Shown here piece by piece: positions 37,454 to 49,048 of a DNA stretch of 60,216 nt. Both the position numbers and the translations under genes were made by a program. The stretch's first letter is position 1. The number at the start of each line of letters is the position of its first letter. The notes under the pieces were generated by a model. The model was not told where the DNA came from and did no database searches. It was given only the letters and a program-made list of their open reading frames with translations. Origin of the DNA: Psilocybe azurescens (taxonomy: Eukaryota; Basidiomycota; Agaricomycetes; Agaricales; Agrocybaceae); NCBI GenBank assembly GCA_023853785.1, contig JAJIRX010000769.1:1-60216 (forward strand), written 5' to 3'.

Positions 37454-38972
37454 AGACGAACTCAATGAGCCACAAGAAGAAGATGATTGGCTTGACGATA
37501 TTGCACTCTTAACCACCTATGCCCTTTTTCCTGTTTTCTTTAGACGTCCCACTTCACTTCCTTCTTATCATCCTTCCTCACTTCCTTCATTTATTTCGAC
37601 CGCTGAATCTTCAAGACGAAAGCCTTCACAAAATTTATCAATTTCTTCAAGACCAAATTATGCCTATTTTCAACAACATTCAAGCTCAACGACGATTCCT
37701 CGCACGTGCCTCTCAATTTTATCTCAAAGACAACCTCATGTATAAGCGACGATTTGGACGCTCTCCACTATGTGTCATCCTTGATGCCAACAAACGCCTT
37801 CTAGTATTAACTCAAGCACATGAAGAACTAGGTCACCGTGGTCTATACGGAGTCTTTGGAGTTATACGTCTTCGCTTTTACTGGCCTTTCATGTTCCAGG
37901 ATATTAAACATCACCTCGCTACCTGCCACCAATGTCAAGTTCGATCAACCAAGAAGTCTGAAGTCCCCATTTCCATTTCAGCCACACCGTCCATCTTCAC
38001 CATCATCAACGTCGATGTTCTCTTCATGCCTAGATCTGGTAAATTCCGATACATGGTTATAGCACGAGACGATCTATCACGTGCACCGGAAGGACGCGCT
38101 CTCAAGACCATCAAGTCTAAAGAGATGGCTAACTTTTTCTGGGAAGAGATTATATGTCGCTATGGAGCCATAGGACAAGTTCGAACAGATAATGGATCTG
38201 AAGTCGCTGGAGCTTTTGCGTATCTCATGGAGAAGTATGGCATCCCTCATGTTCACATCTCGCCTTACAATTCCAAAGCCAATGGATCAGTCGAACGAGG
38301 ACATATTGACTTCAGGGAATCTATCCTCAAAGCCTGTGGAGACCGACCTCAAGACTGGCCACTGTACGTTCATCATACTATCTTTGCCGATAAATGTATC
38401 ACTCGACGATCTACTGGACATTCCCCTTTCTATGTCATGCATGGCCTTCATCCTGTTCTTCCCTTTGACCTTATGGAAGCGACCTTTCTAGTTGATGGCT
38501 TCACTAGTGGAATGACGTCTGAAGATTTGCTGGCCCAACGAATCCGACAACTTATGAAGCGCGATGAAGACCTAGCTAATATTGCTGAAGTCCTGCGACA
38601 ATCCCGTCTGCAATCAAAGGCCGAGTATTTGAACAACGCTTTGCGCATCGTATTCGTCAGACAGCATTTCAGCCTGGAACTCTAGTCCTTGTCCGCAACA
38701 CTCGCGTCGAGAAAGAGATGAATCGCAAACACAAGCCCAGATATCTTGGTCCTTATGAGGTTATTCGACAAACTCGTGGTGGTTCTTATGTGCTAAAGGA
38801 ACTTGATGGTACTCCAATGGTTCAAGGTGTTGCTGCATTCCGACTTCTACGCTACTTCCCTCGAGATGGATCAGTCATTCCTAGAGCTGAACTGGACGAC
38901 ATAGTGGAAAATCTTGAATACGCTCAGGACAACAATGAAGATATGGACGATACCTTGGACGACGATCAGTAA
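37454..38972 (+). pseudogene. Gypsy integrase region
   Basis: Integrase with an HHCC zinc finger (HEELGHRG at about 37,820-37,843, CHQC at about 37,924-37,935). The catalytic core has VDVLFMPRSGKFRYMV, then RTDNGSEVAGAF, then NGSVERGH, which supply the D, D and E residues. A C-terminal beta module (YLGPYEVIRQTRGGSYVLKE; FRLLRYFPRDGSVIP) follows after a frame change near 38,640. Stop at 38,970-38,972. It joins the cDNA to host DNA. Confidence 0.9.
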
Positions 38973-39062
38973 ATGTTTGTCCCAGACCTAAAGTAACCTC
39001 TTCCTCATTTCCGCATGTTGGCTATCAACCGAGGACGGTTCTTTTCTCAAGTTTTGGGTGGA

Positions 39063-40751
39063 TGTCATACACCAATTTTGATTGGATATGAGATTTATCT
39101 ATAAGCTTAGAGCATCTGTCTCGACTCCCCATTGCATGCAGAAGCCAGGGTTATTATTTCGCATTTTTATCTGAAGCACATCCCTCAATATTCAACGTCA
39201 AAGCCCATTCACAGTCCACTTCAAGCTCCATTCCAACTTTCAATCTCCACTTCAACCCTTTGATCAGTTACATTCCCTATCAATGATTCAATCGTCTATC
39301 TATTTCGAACCTCAAGGCTATGCGCAGATTATTCTTGGACATCATTCCTATCTATCCTAGTACGCACAGCACTGCACAGCATCATATATCACCATCGTCA
39401 TCAGCATTTGATCATCTACAACTATTTGGTCCTTAACTAGATTCCACATATGCAGCAAATCTTTGTCTCACTCAGCAGTCTTGGTAATGGATGACTGAGC
39501 TGTGCCATGAATAGACTGGTTCTATTCATTGGCATGGTACTTGTTCGCTATTTTGGCTCCTTTTCTATTGTCTGACACTTTCATATGATTGATCCTTCCT
39601 TCCTTTTGTCATTCTTGCTTATTGTACTTACTCAGCTTCGCTTCTTTCTTACTCATCTCACTTCGCTTTTCATAATCCTGCTTATACTTCTTACTCATTC
39701 TATGTTACTTACTTACTCATCCTTCTATTTTTCACTCCTAAACTCCATCAGCCTTCAATCTATTGTATGTAGTTGACAGATGGGACTACTGGGTGTCGTT
39801 CTACAGAATGATTAGTATAGTTTGGACGCTTGATCTCTTTTAAATATTTTTCTATGTTCTCTGGTATATAAACCATGTATTAGTATCGCTTGGAATACAA
39901 GGAAGTTACAAGCCCCAACTTTCTTCACAGCAAAGATTTCAAGTTATCAAGTACTCAGTCCAGCACTCCAAGCACGCATTCAATCAATCTCTATCAGTAT
40001 TCAGCACGAAATTCAACAATCACTCCAGTTATTCAAGACGTTCATCAGAGGCTAGACTAGCCTATCCAACCACCCACGCTCTCACATCCCAGGGCAATTT
40101 GTTCAGTTCATTTCGATCCTATTATCCTCCAGACCCTTCATTCTTCCTCTACTTCAAGATCCTCAACTCCCCATCGCTTTTATTGCTCCAGAATATTTTT
40201 ATTCTGCAATCTTGGTCTTGTTGTCATCTTCATCCATCGCCCTAGTCATCCCTCATTCACTCCACCGCTCTGTTTGATTTTTGGTTCAAGAACATCGCAC
40301 AATCCTTCATCATCTATCACTCCAGGCCGCTCAAGTCATTACTCTATCAGCAGGCTTTACTTCTAGCTTTGCAGACGCTGTAGACTCGATTAAAGCGCAC
40401 TAGGATCAAGACTACATTCTCACTCCTGCCCCCATATCAATCCCTGCAAATTATCTAGTCATTTGGCCCCTCCACAGTCATCACTCTTCGTTCACACCGT
40501 TCTACCCTAATCAAGTCGGGTTGCTTCCTCTCAGTAAATACTCAAGGGCATTTTATATTCCCTCATCCATTCCTCCTTCTTCATACGTCCCTGCCCTCCT
40601 CAGACCACATACATCTACACAACCTAGTGGCAAAGCCAGCCCTCACTTTAACTCAACAGGGAGAGAGTCGTCTTATCTAGTCTAGACCATTCCTCTCTGG
40701 TTTGTGTTTTGGTTTTCGATTTATATATCAAATCACACACTACGTAGTTCA
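39063..40751 (+). repeat. 3' LTR of Gypsy element
   Basis: Matches the 5' LTR over its whole length by eye except for one missing TG dinucleotide near 40,588. TATA-like sequence at 39,865-39,871. The left flank gggtgga is the best candidate for the polypurine tract; the right flank acgt is the target duplication. Confidence 0.92.
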
Positions 40752-43216
40752 ACGTCGACAGCTGGCGTGAATTCACGACAGTGGTACTTAGGAAGCCAAG
40801 CAAACCAAGCTACGAGGGTGACAAAAGCCTACCGCCCTATAGCACTGATATGCACGATGGCCAAGGTCCTGACTTCAATTGTTGCGGATGACATATCGCG
40901 AATGGTAGAACGCGAGCAACTATTGCCAACTAACCACTATGGAGGCCGATCAGGACGAATGACAACAGATGCAGTACACATCCTCGAAGACAGGATCAAG
41001 TCAGCATGGCGAAAGAAAAAGGTAGTATCAGTTCTGTACCTCTGACGTCGAAGGGGCCTTCCCCAACGCAGTCACGGATAGGCTGCTACACAACCTCAAG
41101 AAGAGAAAAAATCCCAAGTGTATACATAAAATTTATAGACAATCTGCTAAAGAACAGGCGAACCAAACTACGATTTGATGATTACATATCCATACTAATT
41201 CCCATCTCTAACGGAATAGGACAAGGCGATCCACTCTCAATGATCCTCTACATCCTCTATAACGCTGACTTGCTAGAAATTGCAAAAGCCATGGACAACG
41301 ACGCCCGACCCAAAAGAAGACTCGGTAGGTTTTGTAGACGACGCAATGATTATCGTGATAGGGAAATCCCTCAAAAGCAACGTCAAGACTCTCAAGAACA
41401 TCATGGAAAAACCAAACGGAGGCTTCGCATGGGCAAAGGACCACAACTCAAGATTCGAAATCGACAAGCTGGCAGTAGTACACCACACTAGAAAAACAAT
41501 ACAAGACCCACAACGACACGGAAAGAGGAAACGCCAGAAAGCCCCACCGCTCCTCCTACAAGGGCAGGTAGTGAAGGACGTCGAAAGCTATAAATACCTT
41601 GGGATACATGTCGACCGCACACTCCGATGGAAGACACAGCTTCAGAAAACAATCGCGAAAACCACAACATGGCTACTCCAATTCCGTAGACTCAGTAACG
41701 TGGCAGGAGGCATACAAGCTAAGTCAATGCGACGATTATATATCTCAGTGGCAATACCAAAAATGACATACGGTTTAGACATTTGGTACACCCCGCCCCA
41801 TCTCGTAGCTGGAGCAAAACGACAAACAGGCTCTGTAGGAGCTCTAAAAGAATTTACCAAACTACAACGCATCGCAACACTGGCAATTACAGGAGCACTG
41901 CGAACCACCCCAACCGACCTCCTTGACCCTCACGCAGGAGTGCTACCGACCGATCTAATGTTGAAGAAAACATGCCACCGAGCAATGGTGCGTCTTTCCT
42001 CACTACCAGCTGAAAACCCTGCTGCCGCCCTGCTTTCAAAATATCACACAGAAAAAGCCAGAAGCCATGCAACCTCTCTGCAAATGTTACTCCAAATATT
42101 CCGATACGACCCAACGAAGACAGAGAAAATCCAGCCTCGACGAACCTGCCCAGAAGAAAAGCCAGACTACATCACACGAATAGCGGACACTCCAGACAAG
42201 GCCATCGCCAACGAGAAAGCCGACACAGCGAAGACTCGCATATACACAGACGGTTCCAGTATGAACGGAATGGTAGGAGCGTCGGCAGTTATGTACTACG
42301 CCGGCCATGACAAACCAGCTCAATCACTACGATACCAGCTGGGCCCCGAAAATGAATACTCAAATGACGATGCCGAAACCGTAGGGCTGACACTGGGATG
42401 CTGGATGCTCCGCAACTCAGGACACCTGGGACCACTCACCTCATCCATCTACACAGACAGTAAGAACACAATCAAAGCCACCTCAGCACGCACACCAAAA
42501 AGCGGCTCCTACCTGATCGACGAACTAAACAAGCTGGCGAGTGGACTCATGGGACACGAGCAGACCCCATATCACGGTGAAAAATTCACTATTCATTGGA
42601 TCCCAGCTCACAAAGGAGTCCCAGGAAACGAAGCAGCCGATGCCAATGCCCAAAAGGCAGCCGCAGGAGAGCTATCACCACGATCCCTGCTACCACACTA
42701 CCTACGACAAGGACACCTACCCACAAGCACGAAACAAATAAAAAGCCAAATGCAAATCGCACTCGACGACGAAGTTACACAACGATGGAACACCTCACAC
42801 CGAAAACAATCCTTTGCCAACATCGACACCGACTTCCCTTCACCAACTTCAGAAAAATCCAGAACACAATGACACGAGCGAGAGCAAGCCTATACATGCA
42901 GATACGCACCGGCCACGTACCCCTCAATAGTTATCTGAACCGATTCGGCAAGGCCAACACCAGCCAATGCGAAAAATGCAGAACAGCAAACCGAGGAGTA
43001 ACAGAGGAGACCGTCAAACACCTCCTATTCGAATGCCCGTCATACGCATGGGAACGAGCAGAAATGGACCAGGAGCTGGGAAGAAACGCAAGAAGTATGC
43101 GAACAATACTATGCGGGAAACCACACATGAAGATATTGATGAAATACATATCAAAAACGAAGCGACTGCGAACCACGCCAGGTGAAGTCCCAAACAATAA
43201 TGATAACGCAGACTAA
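40752..43216 (+). pseudogene. LINE ORF2, 3' part: reverse transcriptase, RNase H, C-terminal domain
   Basis: Resumes the LINE protein after the Gypsy insertion (SWREFTTVVLRKPSKPSY). Reverse transcriptase motifs: YRPIALICTMAKVLTSIVAD, then the first catalytic Asp in the DVEGAFPNAV stretch (frame change at about 41,043), NGIGQGDPLSMILYILYNAD, and GFVDDAMI at about 41,331-41,354. RNase H at 42,235-42,660 shows IYTDGSSMNGMVGAS, the Glu in NDDAETVGLTLG, IYTDSKNTIKA and IHWIPAHKGVPGNEAADANA. After a frame change near 42,860 the C-terminal domain has a CxxC/HxxxC pair (SQCEKCRTAN, VKHLLFECPSY). Stop at 43,214-43,216. RNase H in ORF2 supports the Tad1-like assignment. Confidence 0.88.
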
Positions 43217-43663
43217 AAACACAGGAATACGCTACAGAAAACTCCCCACCCACACAACACCCCTCCCGAACTCAACAAGCCCTCGACTCAGCGGCCCCGG
43301 AAACCACATCCGTACATCACACTCCGAAAACTCGAGTAACCCACCCAACCGCGCCTCGACAACTATGTTCAGGCGCTCAGCAGAAAGAACATCGAAAAAG
43401 CAAACTACACTCACCCGGAAGAAGTCCAAAGGAACTAGCCCACCCGCCAAATATGGATGCCCGGAAACAACGTTTCCTTGTTGGGCCGTACGGGAGGGGG
43501 ATCGCTATAGCCCAACCTATAGGCGTACCTCGACGGTGCACACGGGGTCCACGGGAAAGGAGTCGCACGCAGTGTGCTGTTAATTATCTTTGTAATCGTT
43601 AGTTAGGTCTGCATGGGGCCAAGCCCCAATAGACATAAATTTACAAGAAAAAAAAAAAAAAAA
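43217..43663 (+). other. LINE 3' UTR and poly-A tract
   Basis: About 430 bp of non-coding sequence after the ORF2 stop, ending in roughly 16 A residues next to the right copy of the target site duplication. The poly-A shows that this end was primed on the target, as in LINE retrotransposition. Confidence 0.8.
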
Positions 43664-46338
43664 AATTCAACCAACATGGTGATCAAGGTGATCTAGAAAA
43701 AGCAATCACTCTCCACAGGCAAGCTCTTGAGCTCCGACCTGCACCCCATTCTGGTCGATCCGCGTCACTCAATAATCTTGCAAACACATTGCAGACACGA
43801 TTCAACCATCATGGTGAACAAGGTAATCTGGATGAAGCTATCTCTCTCTACAGGCAAGCTCTTGAGCTCCGACCTGCACCCCATCCTGGTCGATCCATGT
43901 CACTCGGCAATCTTGCTCTTGTACTGTGGACACGATTCAAGCAAAATGGTAAACAAGGTGATCTGGATGAAGCGATCACACTCCACAGGCAAGCTCTTAA
44001 GCTCCGACCTGCACCCCATCCTGAACGTTCCATGTCATTTAGCAATCTTGCTATTGTACTGAGGACACGATTTAGCCAAGGAGGTGAACAACGTGATCTG
44101 GATGAAGCGATCTCTCTCCACAGGCAAGCTCTCGAGCTCCGACCTGCACTCCATCCTGATCGATCTATGTCGCTCGGCAATCTTGCTGTTGCACTGTGGA
44201 CACAATTCAACCATCGCGGTGAACGAAGTGATCTGGATGAAGCCATATCTCTCCACAGGCAAGCTCTTGAGCTCCGACCTGCACCCCATCCTCAACGATC
44301 TATGTCGCTCAGCAATCTTGCTCACGTAGTGTGGACCCAATTCAACCAAAGCGGTGAACGAAGTAATCTCGGTGAAGCCATTTCTCTGCATAGGCAAGCT
44401 CTCGAGCTCCGACTTTCACCCCATCCCGAACGCTCCGCGTCACTCAATGATCTTGCTAACGCACTGTGGACGCAATTCAGCCAAGGAGGTAAACAACATG
44501 ATCTCGATGAAGCGATGTCCTTCTTCTCCGCTTCTACGCATTACTTATTCCAACCTCCATCTCAACGTCTCAATTTTGCAAAGACATGGATACGCCGCGC
44601 TGTTCAAAGCCACCATAGCTCTGCAATCCGCGCATATGAAGCTGCCCTACAGGCTTTACCACAAGTCGCTGCTTTGAGTTTGGATTTACAATCTCGACAG
44701 AAAGCCTTGACCACGGGTACCGATGGCTTAGCCCGTGATGCATCTATAAGCGCTATTCTCTCTGGAAATTTACACAAAGCTATAGAATTTTTGGAATCAG
44801 GTCGAGGCATTTTCTGGTCACAGGTCCTATCTCTCCGCTCTCCCTTTGATCAACTGCGCAACATCGCACCAAATGGTCTAGAATTGGCAGATAGACTGCA
44901 AGATATTGCCAAGGAGCTGGAGATTGGATCTCATCGTGATGCCACTGCTCAACTTCTAGACAATCGGAAAAGTTATACATAGAGCAAGAGGTTTCCCGAC
45001 TTAAACGCCTTAATGAAGAATGGGATCAAAATATTCTCAAAGTCAGGGAATTGGATGGGTTCCAGGATTTTTACTCCCTCCCTGTTTATCCTCACTTAAA
45101 CCAGCCGTATCCGACTACCCAGTTGTCTTTCTCATTGAAAATAATGTTCTCAGTCACTGCCTCATCATGACATCGACAAACATTCATCACATTCCCCTTC
45201 CAAACTTACGCACTCCTATCTTGAAGATACTCGTTGATAGCGTCCGTATGGCTTCCTCTCAGTCGGTGATATCACGGTCGTTCATTGATCAAACCCGAGA
45301 CACAATGATCAAGCTCCTGGGTGAAGAGCGAGGAATAAGCTTTGAGAATGATGGTGGAAACTCGGACGGCACCTTCAGATCTGTTTTGAAAATGTTGTGG
45401 GACGAATTAGTGAAGCCAGTCATCGATTGCCTGAATATCAAGGTCGGTCAATACTTTTCAGCAAATGATCGGCCTACTTATAAACTGACACAGAAATGCG
45501 ACGACCTGCCTGTCTTGCAATGGTGCCCAACCGGTCTGTTTACTTTCCTTCCCATCCATGCTGCGGGCAACTATGATAGAGCCCTAGCTATCGATTGTAC
45601 TGCAGATTACTTCATTTCTTCATATACTCCAACCGTAGACGCGCTTCTTTCTGAGCCGTCTGCGTCTACCACCGAAAGGTTTCGAATGATGGCAGTCATC
45701 GAATCCCAACAATTGGCTTCTACGAAAGACGAGTTGAAAAAATTCAGCAGTATGTATCTGGTGACGCACTTGTCGAATTGGGTGTCCCTGGATCACCTGC
45801 AGAGATCGAAGATGTCGTCTCCCGTCTTTCGAATGTGTCTGTGGTCCACTTTGCATGTCATGGTATGCAAAATCCATTGAAACCTCTGGACAGCGGACTG
45901 ATGCTGTCCGATGGACTACTCCGGATCTCGAGGATTATGAAGGAGAAGATGCCGAATGGATCACTTGCGTTTCTGTGCGCCTGTGAGACGGCGATGGGTG
46001 ACCAAAATATACCGGATGAAGCGATGAGTCTAGCTGCATGCCTGCTCTTTTCAGGATTTCGACGGGTTGTCGCTACCATGTGGTACGTTTCTTTCTCGAT
46101 GGCATTCCTCCGATGAACATAAATTCTAATAGGTTTTGCTAGGGAAATGATGGACAGAGACGGGCCTACTATCGCAGACGTATTCTATCGAGAACTTTTC
46201 CGTGGTGCTGACGGGAAACAAGCTGGTGAACCAGATGTGACGAAATCTGCGTACGCACTTCACATCGCGGTCAAGGAGCTACGTTCCCGGAATGTTTCGT
46301 TCCGGCGATGGGTTCCTTTCATTCATATGGGAAAATGA
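43664..46338 (+). pseudogene. TPR-CHAT gene, unit A, 3' part
   Basis: Continues the TPR array after the LINE with about six further 45-residue TPR units (43,670-44,510). A helical linker follows (KTWIRRAVQSHHSSAIRAYEAALQ; SDGLARDASI-like and GRGIFWSQVLSLRSPFDQLR). The CHAT domain, a caspase-like peptidase fold, extends to 46,338. It shows VLQWCPTGLFTFLPIHAAG, then HFACHG (45,847-45,864) with the catalytic His and LCACETA (about 45,972-45,993) with the catalytic Cys. The C-terminus RRWVPFIHMGK is canonical for the family and intact here. An intron lies at about 46,083-46,143. Frame changes occur near 44,965 and in an A run at about 45,737, where unit B has one more base. CHAT peptidases act as proteases in prokaryotes; fungal substrates are unknown. 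Confidence 0.88.
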
Positions 46339-46849
46339 GATACGTATATATTACAAGCTGTAGAAAGAATTTCATGTATCCACCTGCCTAATTATTGTGT
46401 AAAAGCACCCTCCAAGTTCGGAACTTTCTCCGCAGGTCAGGTTTCTTTGGCAGCGGGCTTTAGACTGGAGGGGGCTTTGAATGTCCGCTCTCCGCAGTCA
46501 ATATGCAGTGGTGATTCAGTACTCAGTTCACATACGGCGAAATGTTTCCATGAATGCAATGCTCATGAAACCCCGTATTCATGTAGGCTCGTGATCATCC
46601 TGTATAACGATTTCTCACCTCCCTCCTCTTATACAGACCAGTCACAGGTCCTGTATTCATGTTTCAACCGCAAGAAAGAACTGGACAGTGGACACTCAGC
46701 GAACTCAGCCCTCAAGGTTTGCCCAGATCATACGGGGTTGGGCATATCAGGCGACAGGAACGAATCTTACGACAAGCGGACACTTGATCATGATTCACGA
46801 ATCGTTGTGAGTTCTACTCGAATTTACTAGTCATTGGATTTACTAGTCA
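46339..46849. other. Intergenic region at the junction of units A and B
   Basis: About 500 bp between the end of unit A and the start of similarity in unit B. No gene, repeat or RNA is recognised. A small tandem (gtcattggatttactagtcattgg, about 46,830-46,855) sits exactly at the unit B border and may mark the duplication breakpoint. Confidence 0.4.
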
Positions 46850-47034
46850 TTGGTCGGGGGGCCGGAGTCGGGATGGGGCGGGACCGCTTTAACAAGGCTT
46901 TTTGGAAGGAGCATCAGCTTGCGACCGGCCAACGCGACGAGTCAATTAATTATCAGCAGGCTTTTCAATGAGCCCGACAAGACGGGTCTTAAATACTGGG
47001 CAAGGGCCACTGCTATCCAACACACGAATCCTAG

Positions 47035-49048
47035 GCTTCCAACGAACCCACTATCGAAATTGAATCTTTCATTGAACGCGTTAACGCGTTGCCAGCGGGG
47101 TCAGGGGTGTCGCTTGATGCGGTCTTGTAGCCGTCGCTCGACGAGGAGGCCGAATTGAGGAATTGGTTCGCGACCGACAAGAACGCACGTCTTTCCAACC
47201 CGCACGTCGGTCTGGTCGACGTGTTCAATGTTCCAACTACCGTCAGGACCATCAGGGCTCGACTCGTTGAAAGGAGAGGGGATCCTTTGCCAAATATGTT
47301 ATGCCAGTTACCGACGACAACAGGAGACTTGAAGGGACGCCATCCACAGCCGCATATCTCAAAGAATTCAAGAAGAACTGGGCAATTTTCACAGAAGAAT
47401 GTCTGTCCCAGCTTGTGCATTGGAACAATGTTGTTGCCGCCCGGGGATCTGTCCTGGCGTGTTTGACGCCTGTTTCGGACGGCGATACGGTTTCGAAGCG
47501 TGCTATCAGAAAATACTACCATTCGAACGCGTACCCGACTTCAGATGTCGATCTTTTCTTGTGGGGTATGACTCCAGACCAGGTAATTGATATTTTCTGT
47601 TCCGCATGTCTTGTTTTTTTTGTTAACACTTCATTACAAGCAGAGGTCAAGATCAAGGAGATATACGAAGCTGTCCAAGATTCTGTACCCTGGGATGTCA
47701 CCTGCATTTGCACTAAACACACCGTTTCTATTCATGGTAAGAAGTTACTTTGTCGTCTACCTAGTAATAACTCCTTATCATTTCTCAGCTCAATACCCTT
47801 ACCGACCGGTACAGATTGTACTGCGTCTGTACCAGTCTCCAGCCGAAATTCTCGCTGGATTCGATACCGATGCCCCGTGCTGTGCATACTATGGTAAATG
47901 ATCTTCTTACTCGATTATATGCGCATTTATTTACCACAAATCAGGCAATCGAATATGAGTGAACCCTCGCGCCGTAGTCGCCATGATGCGCCAATGCAAT
48001 ACAGTCGACATAACTTGTCGATCCCCTCGTATGAAGTCAGACTGGCCAAATATTCCCAAAGGTCTTTCGAGATCTATGTTCCAGCCCTCGAGTGTTCAAA
48101 GATCGATCCTAGAGTGCGGCCGTTACAATTGTTTCTACCCGACCCAGTTACTGATGCAGGATATACACAGGTCTATGAGCGCTCTATCGCGAGAATGGAA
48201 TGTCTGGCACGCCTGCTTGCATTAGAAAAAAACTTGCGGATGAAGATATGCGGAATACTTTTCTGCGACGCAGGCGGCAGCTCCGAGGACGTATTTTTAC
48301 AAATGCTCCCAGCCGGCAACGCAATAAGCGTACGCGCAGAAGGTATAATAGAGATCTTAAAGGCGAAAAGGATTCTAGGATAATCCAGATGAATTATTAC
48401 AACGTCGCTTCACTTCATCTCCCATATGGGCCCGGCTGGAATGCTCGAAGAATTGACAAGTTGGTTTACCAAACGGTATGTACCTACACTTCTCTCTTAC
48501 TGCGAACTTCATGCTTACTAGATGACTGCAGGACCTTGGAATGAATTGTAATTATACTCGAGTTTCGTCGTCGTGAGGGTTATTAAGTTGTTCTTTTTAA
48601 TAACCATTTTCAACCGCAAGAAGAAAGGTCGGCGATTGGATCGTCACCGTGGTTTGTTTGGCACAGTTGAAGAATGTATGGAAGACTATTGCGGGGTGTG
48701 TAACTGTCATGATTGTGGTCTTATATGCATCCTGACAGAGGCAAAGAACTGTCCTAAACCTAGGGCTTGGGCTTCGGCGGAGGGATCGGCGGCAGCTTTG
48801 GGGGCCGGAACGTGAATGTCACTGTCGCTGTGCCGCGGAGGACGGCGCCCAGGCCGCGTTTGGGTGCTCGGGCTCGGAACGCACATGCGCTCGGTGGTGG
48901 TGGTGGTGGTGGTGGGTTGGAGGAAAATTCGCCAGAGAAGGAGAAAGAGGGGAAGAAAGAGACAGAGCGGCAGAGGCAGGAGAGGCAGGAGCGGAGGATG
49001 AGCATGGTGTTCCAGTATGTCGCTCTGGGACCTGATGAGGTTCAGTAA
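47035..49048 (+). pseudogene. NTase-ANK gene copy lacking the ankyrin repeats
   Basis: Matches the unit A gene from just after its start to about 13,216 and then only its last few codons (RRMSMVFQYVALGPDE). The ankyrin array and acidic linker are gone. The start codon context is lost: similarity begins at about 47,035 without ATG. A TAG stands at 47,128-47,130 where unit A reads CAG. Further frame changes are seen near 47,280 and 47,930. The motif region survives: NNVVAARGSVLACL with Arg replacing the first Gly of GGS, and YPTSDVDLFLWG intact. A Gly-rich piece coded by a GGT microsatellite (48,893-48,920) lies at the deletion join. Confidence 0.85.

Larger units (their letters stand above)
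28909..40751 (+). mobile_element. Ty3/Gypsy LTR retrotransposon, complete with both LTRs
   Basis: An 11.84 kb element inserted in LINE ORF2. LTRs are 28,909-30,599 (1,691 bp) and 39,063-40,751 (1,689 bp); both start TGTCATACAC and end GTAGTTCA. By eye they differ only by a 2-bp TG present near 30,433 and missing from the 3' LTR. Order inside is gag, protease, reverse transcriptase, RNase H, integrase, the order of the Ty3/Gypsy class. A weak purine stretch (gggtgga) at 39,056-39,062 sits where the polypurine tract should be. The internal frames are broken in many places, so the copy is not autonomous although its LTRs look young. Confidence 0.92.
25316..43663 (+). mobile_element. Tad1-like non-LTR retrotransposon (LINE), interrupted by a Gypsy element
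   Basis: A LINE bounded by 13-bp target site duplications and ending in a poly-A tract (about 43,648-43,663). Order: short 5' UTR (25,316-25,448), ORF1 with three CCHC zinc knuckles, ORF2 with apurinic-type endonuclease, reverse transcriptase and RNase H, and a 3' UTR of about 430 bp. Without the nested Gypsy element it measures about 6.5 kb. The domain set including RNase H fits the Tad1 clade of fungal LINEs. It begins with 5' UTR-like sequence directly after the target site, so 5' truncation seems slight or absent. Both ORFs carry frame changes and ORF2 is split, so this copy is dead. Confidence 0.9.
11255..46400 (+). repeat. Segmental duplication, unit A
   Basis: First of two direct copies of a locus holding an NTase-ANK gene, a spacer and a TPR-CHAT gene. 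Similarity to unit B begins near 11,255 (a gggacrgggcgggaccgc motif is shared with 46,870) and continues through coding, intronic and spacer DNA, so the copying was genomic and not by retrotransposition. Without the 18.35 kb transposon insertion the unit is about 16.8 kb long. Its ankyrin gene is full length, whereas unit B lost most of it. Confidence 0.85.

Noticed and set aside
25316..43663. Two independent transposons side by side
   Set aside because: The LINE ORF2 is interrupted between endonuclease and reverse transcriptase, and the LTR element has acgt on both sides, so it is one nested insertion.
48767..49048. Gly-rich open frame as an independent gene
   Set aside because: Its last codons match the end of the unit A ankyrin gene, and the Gly run comes from a GGT microsatellite; it is the tail of the deleted copy.
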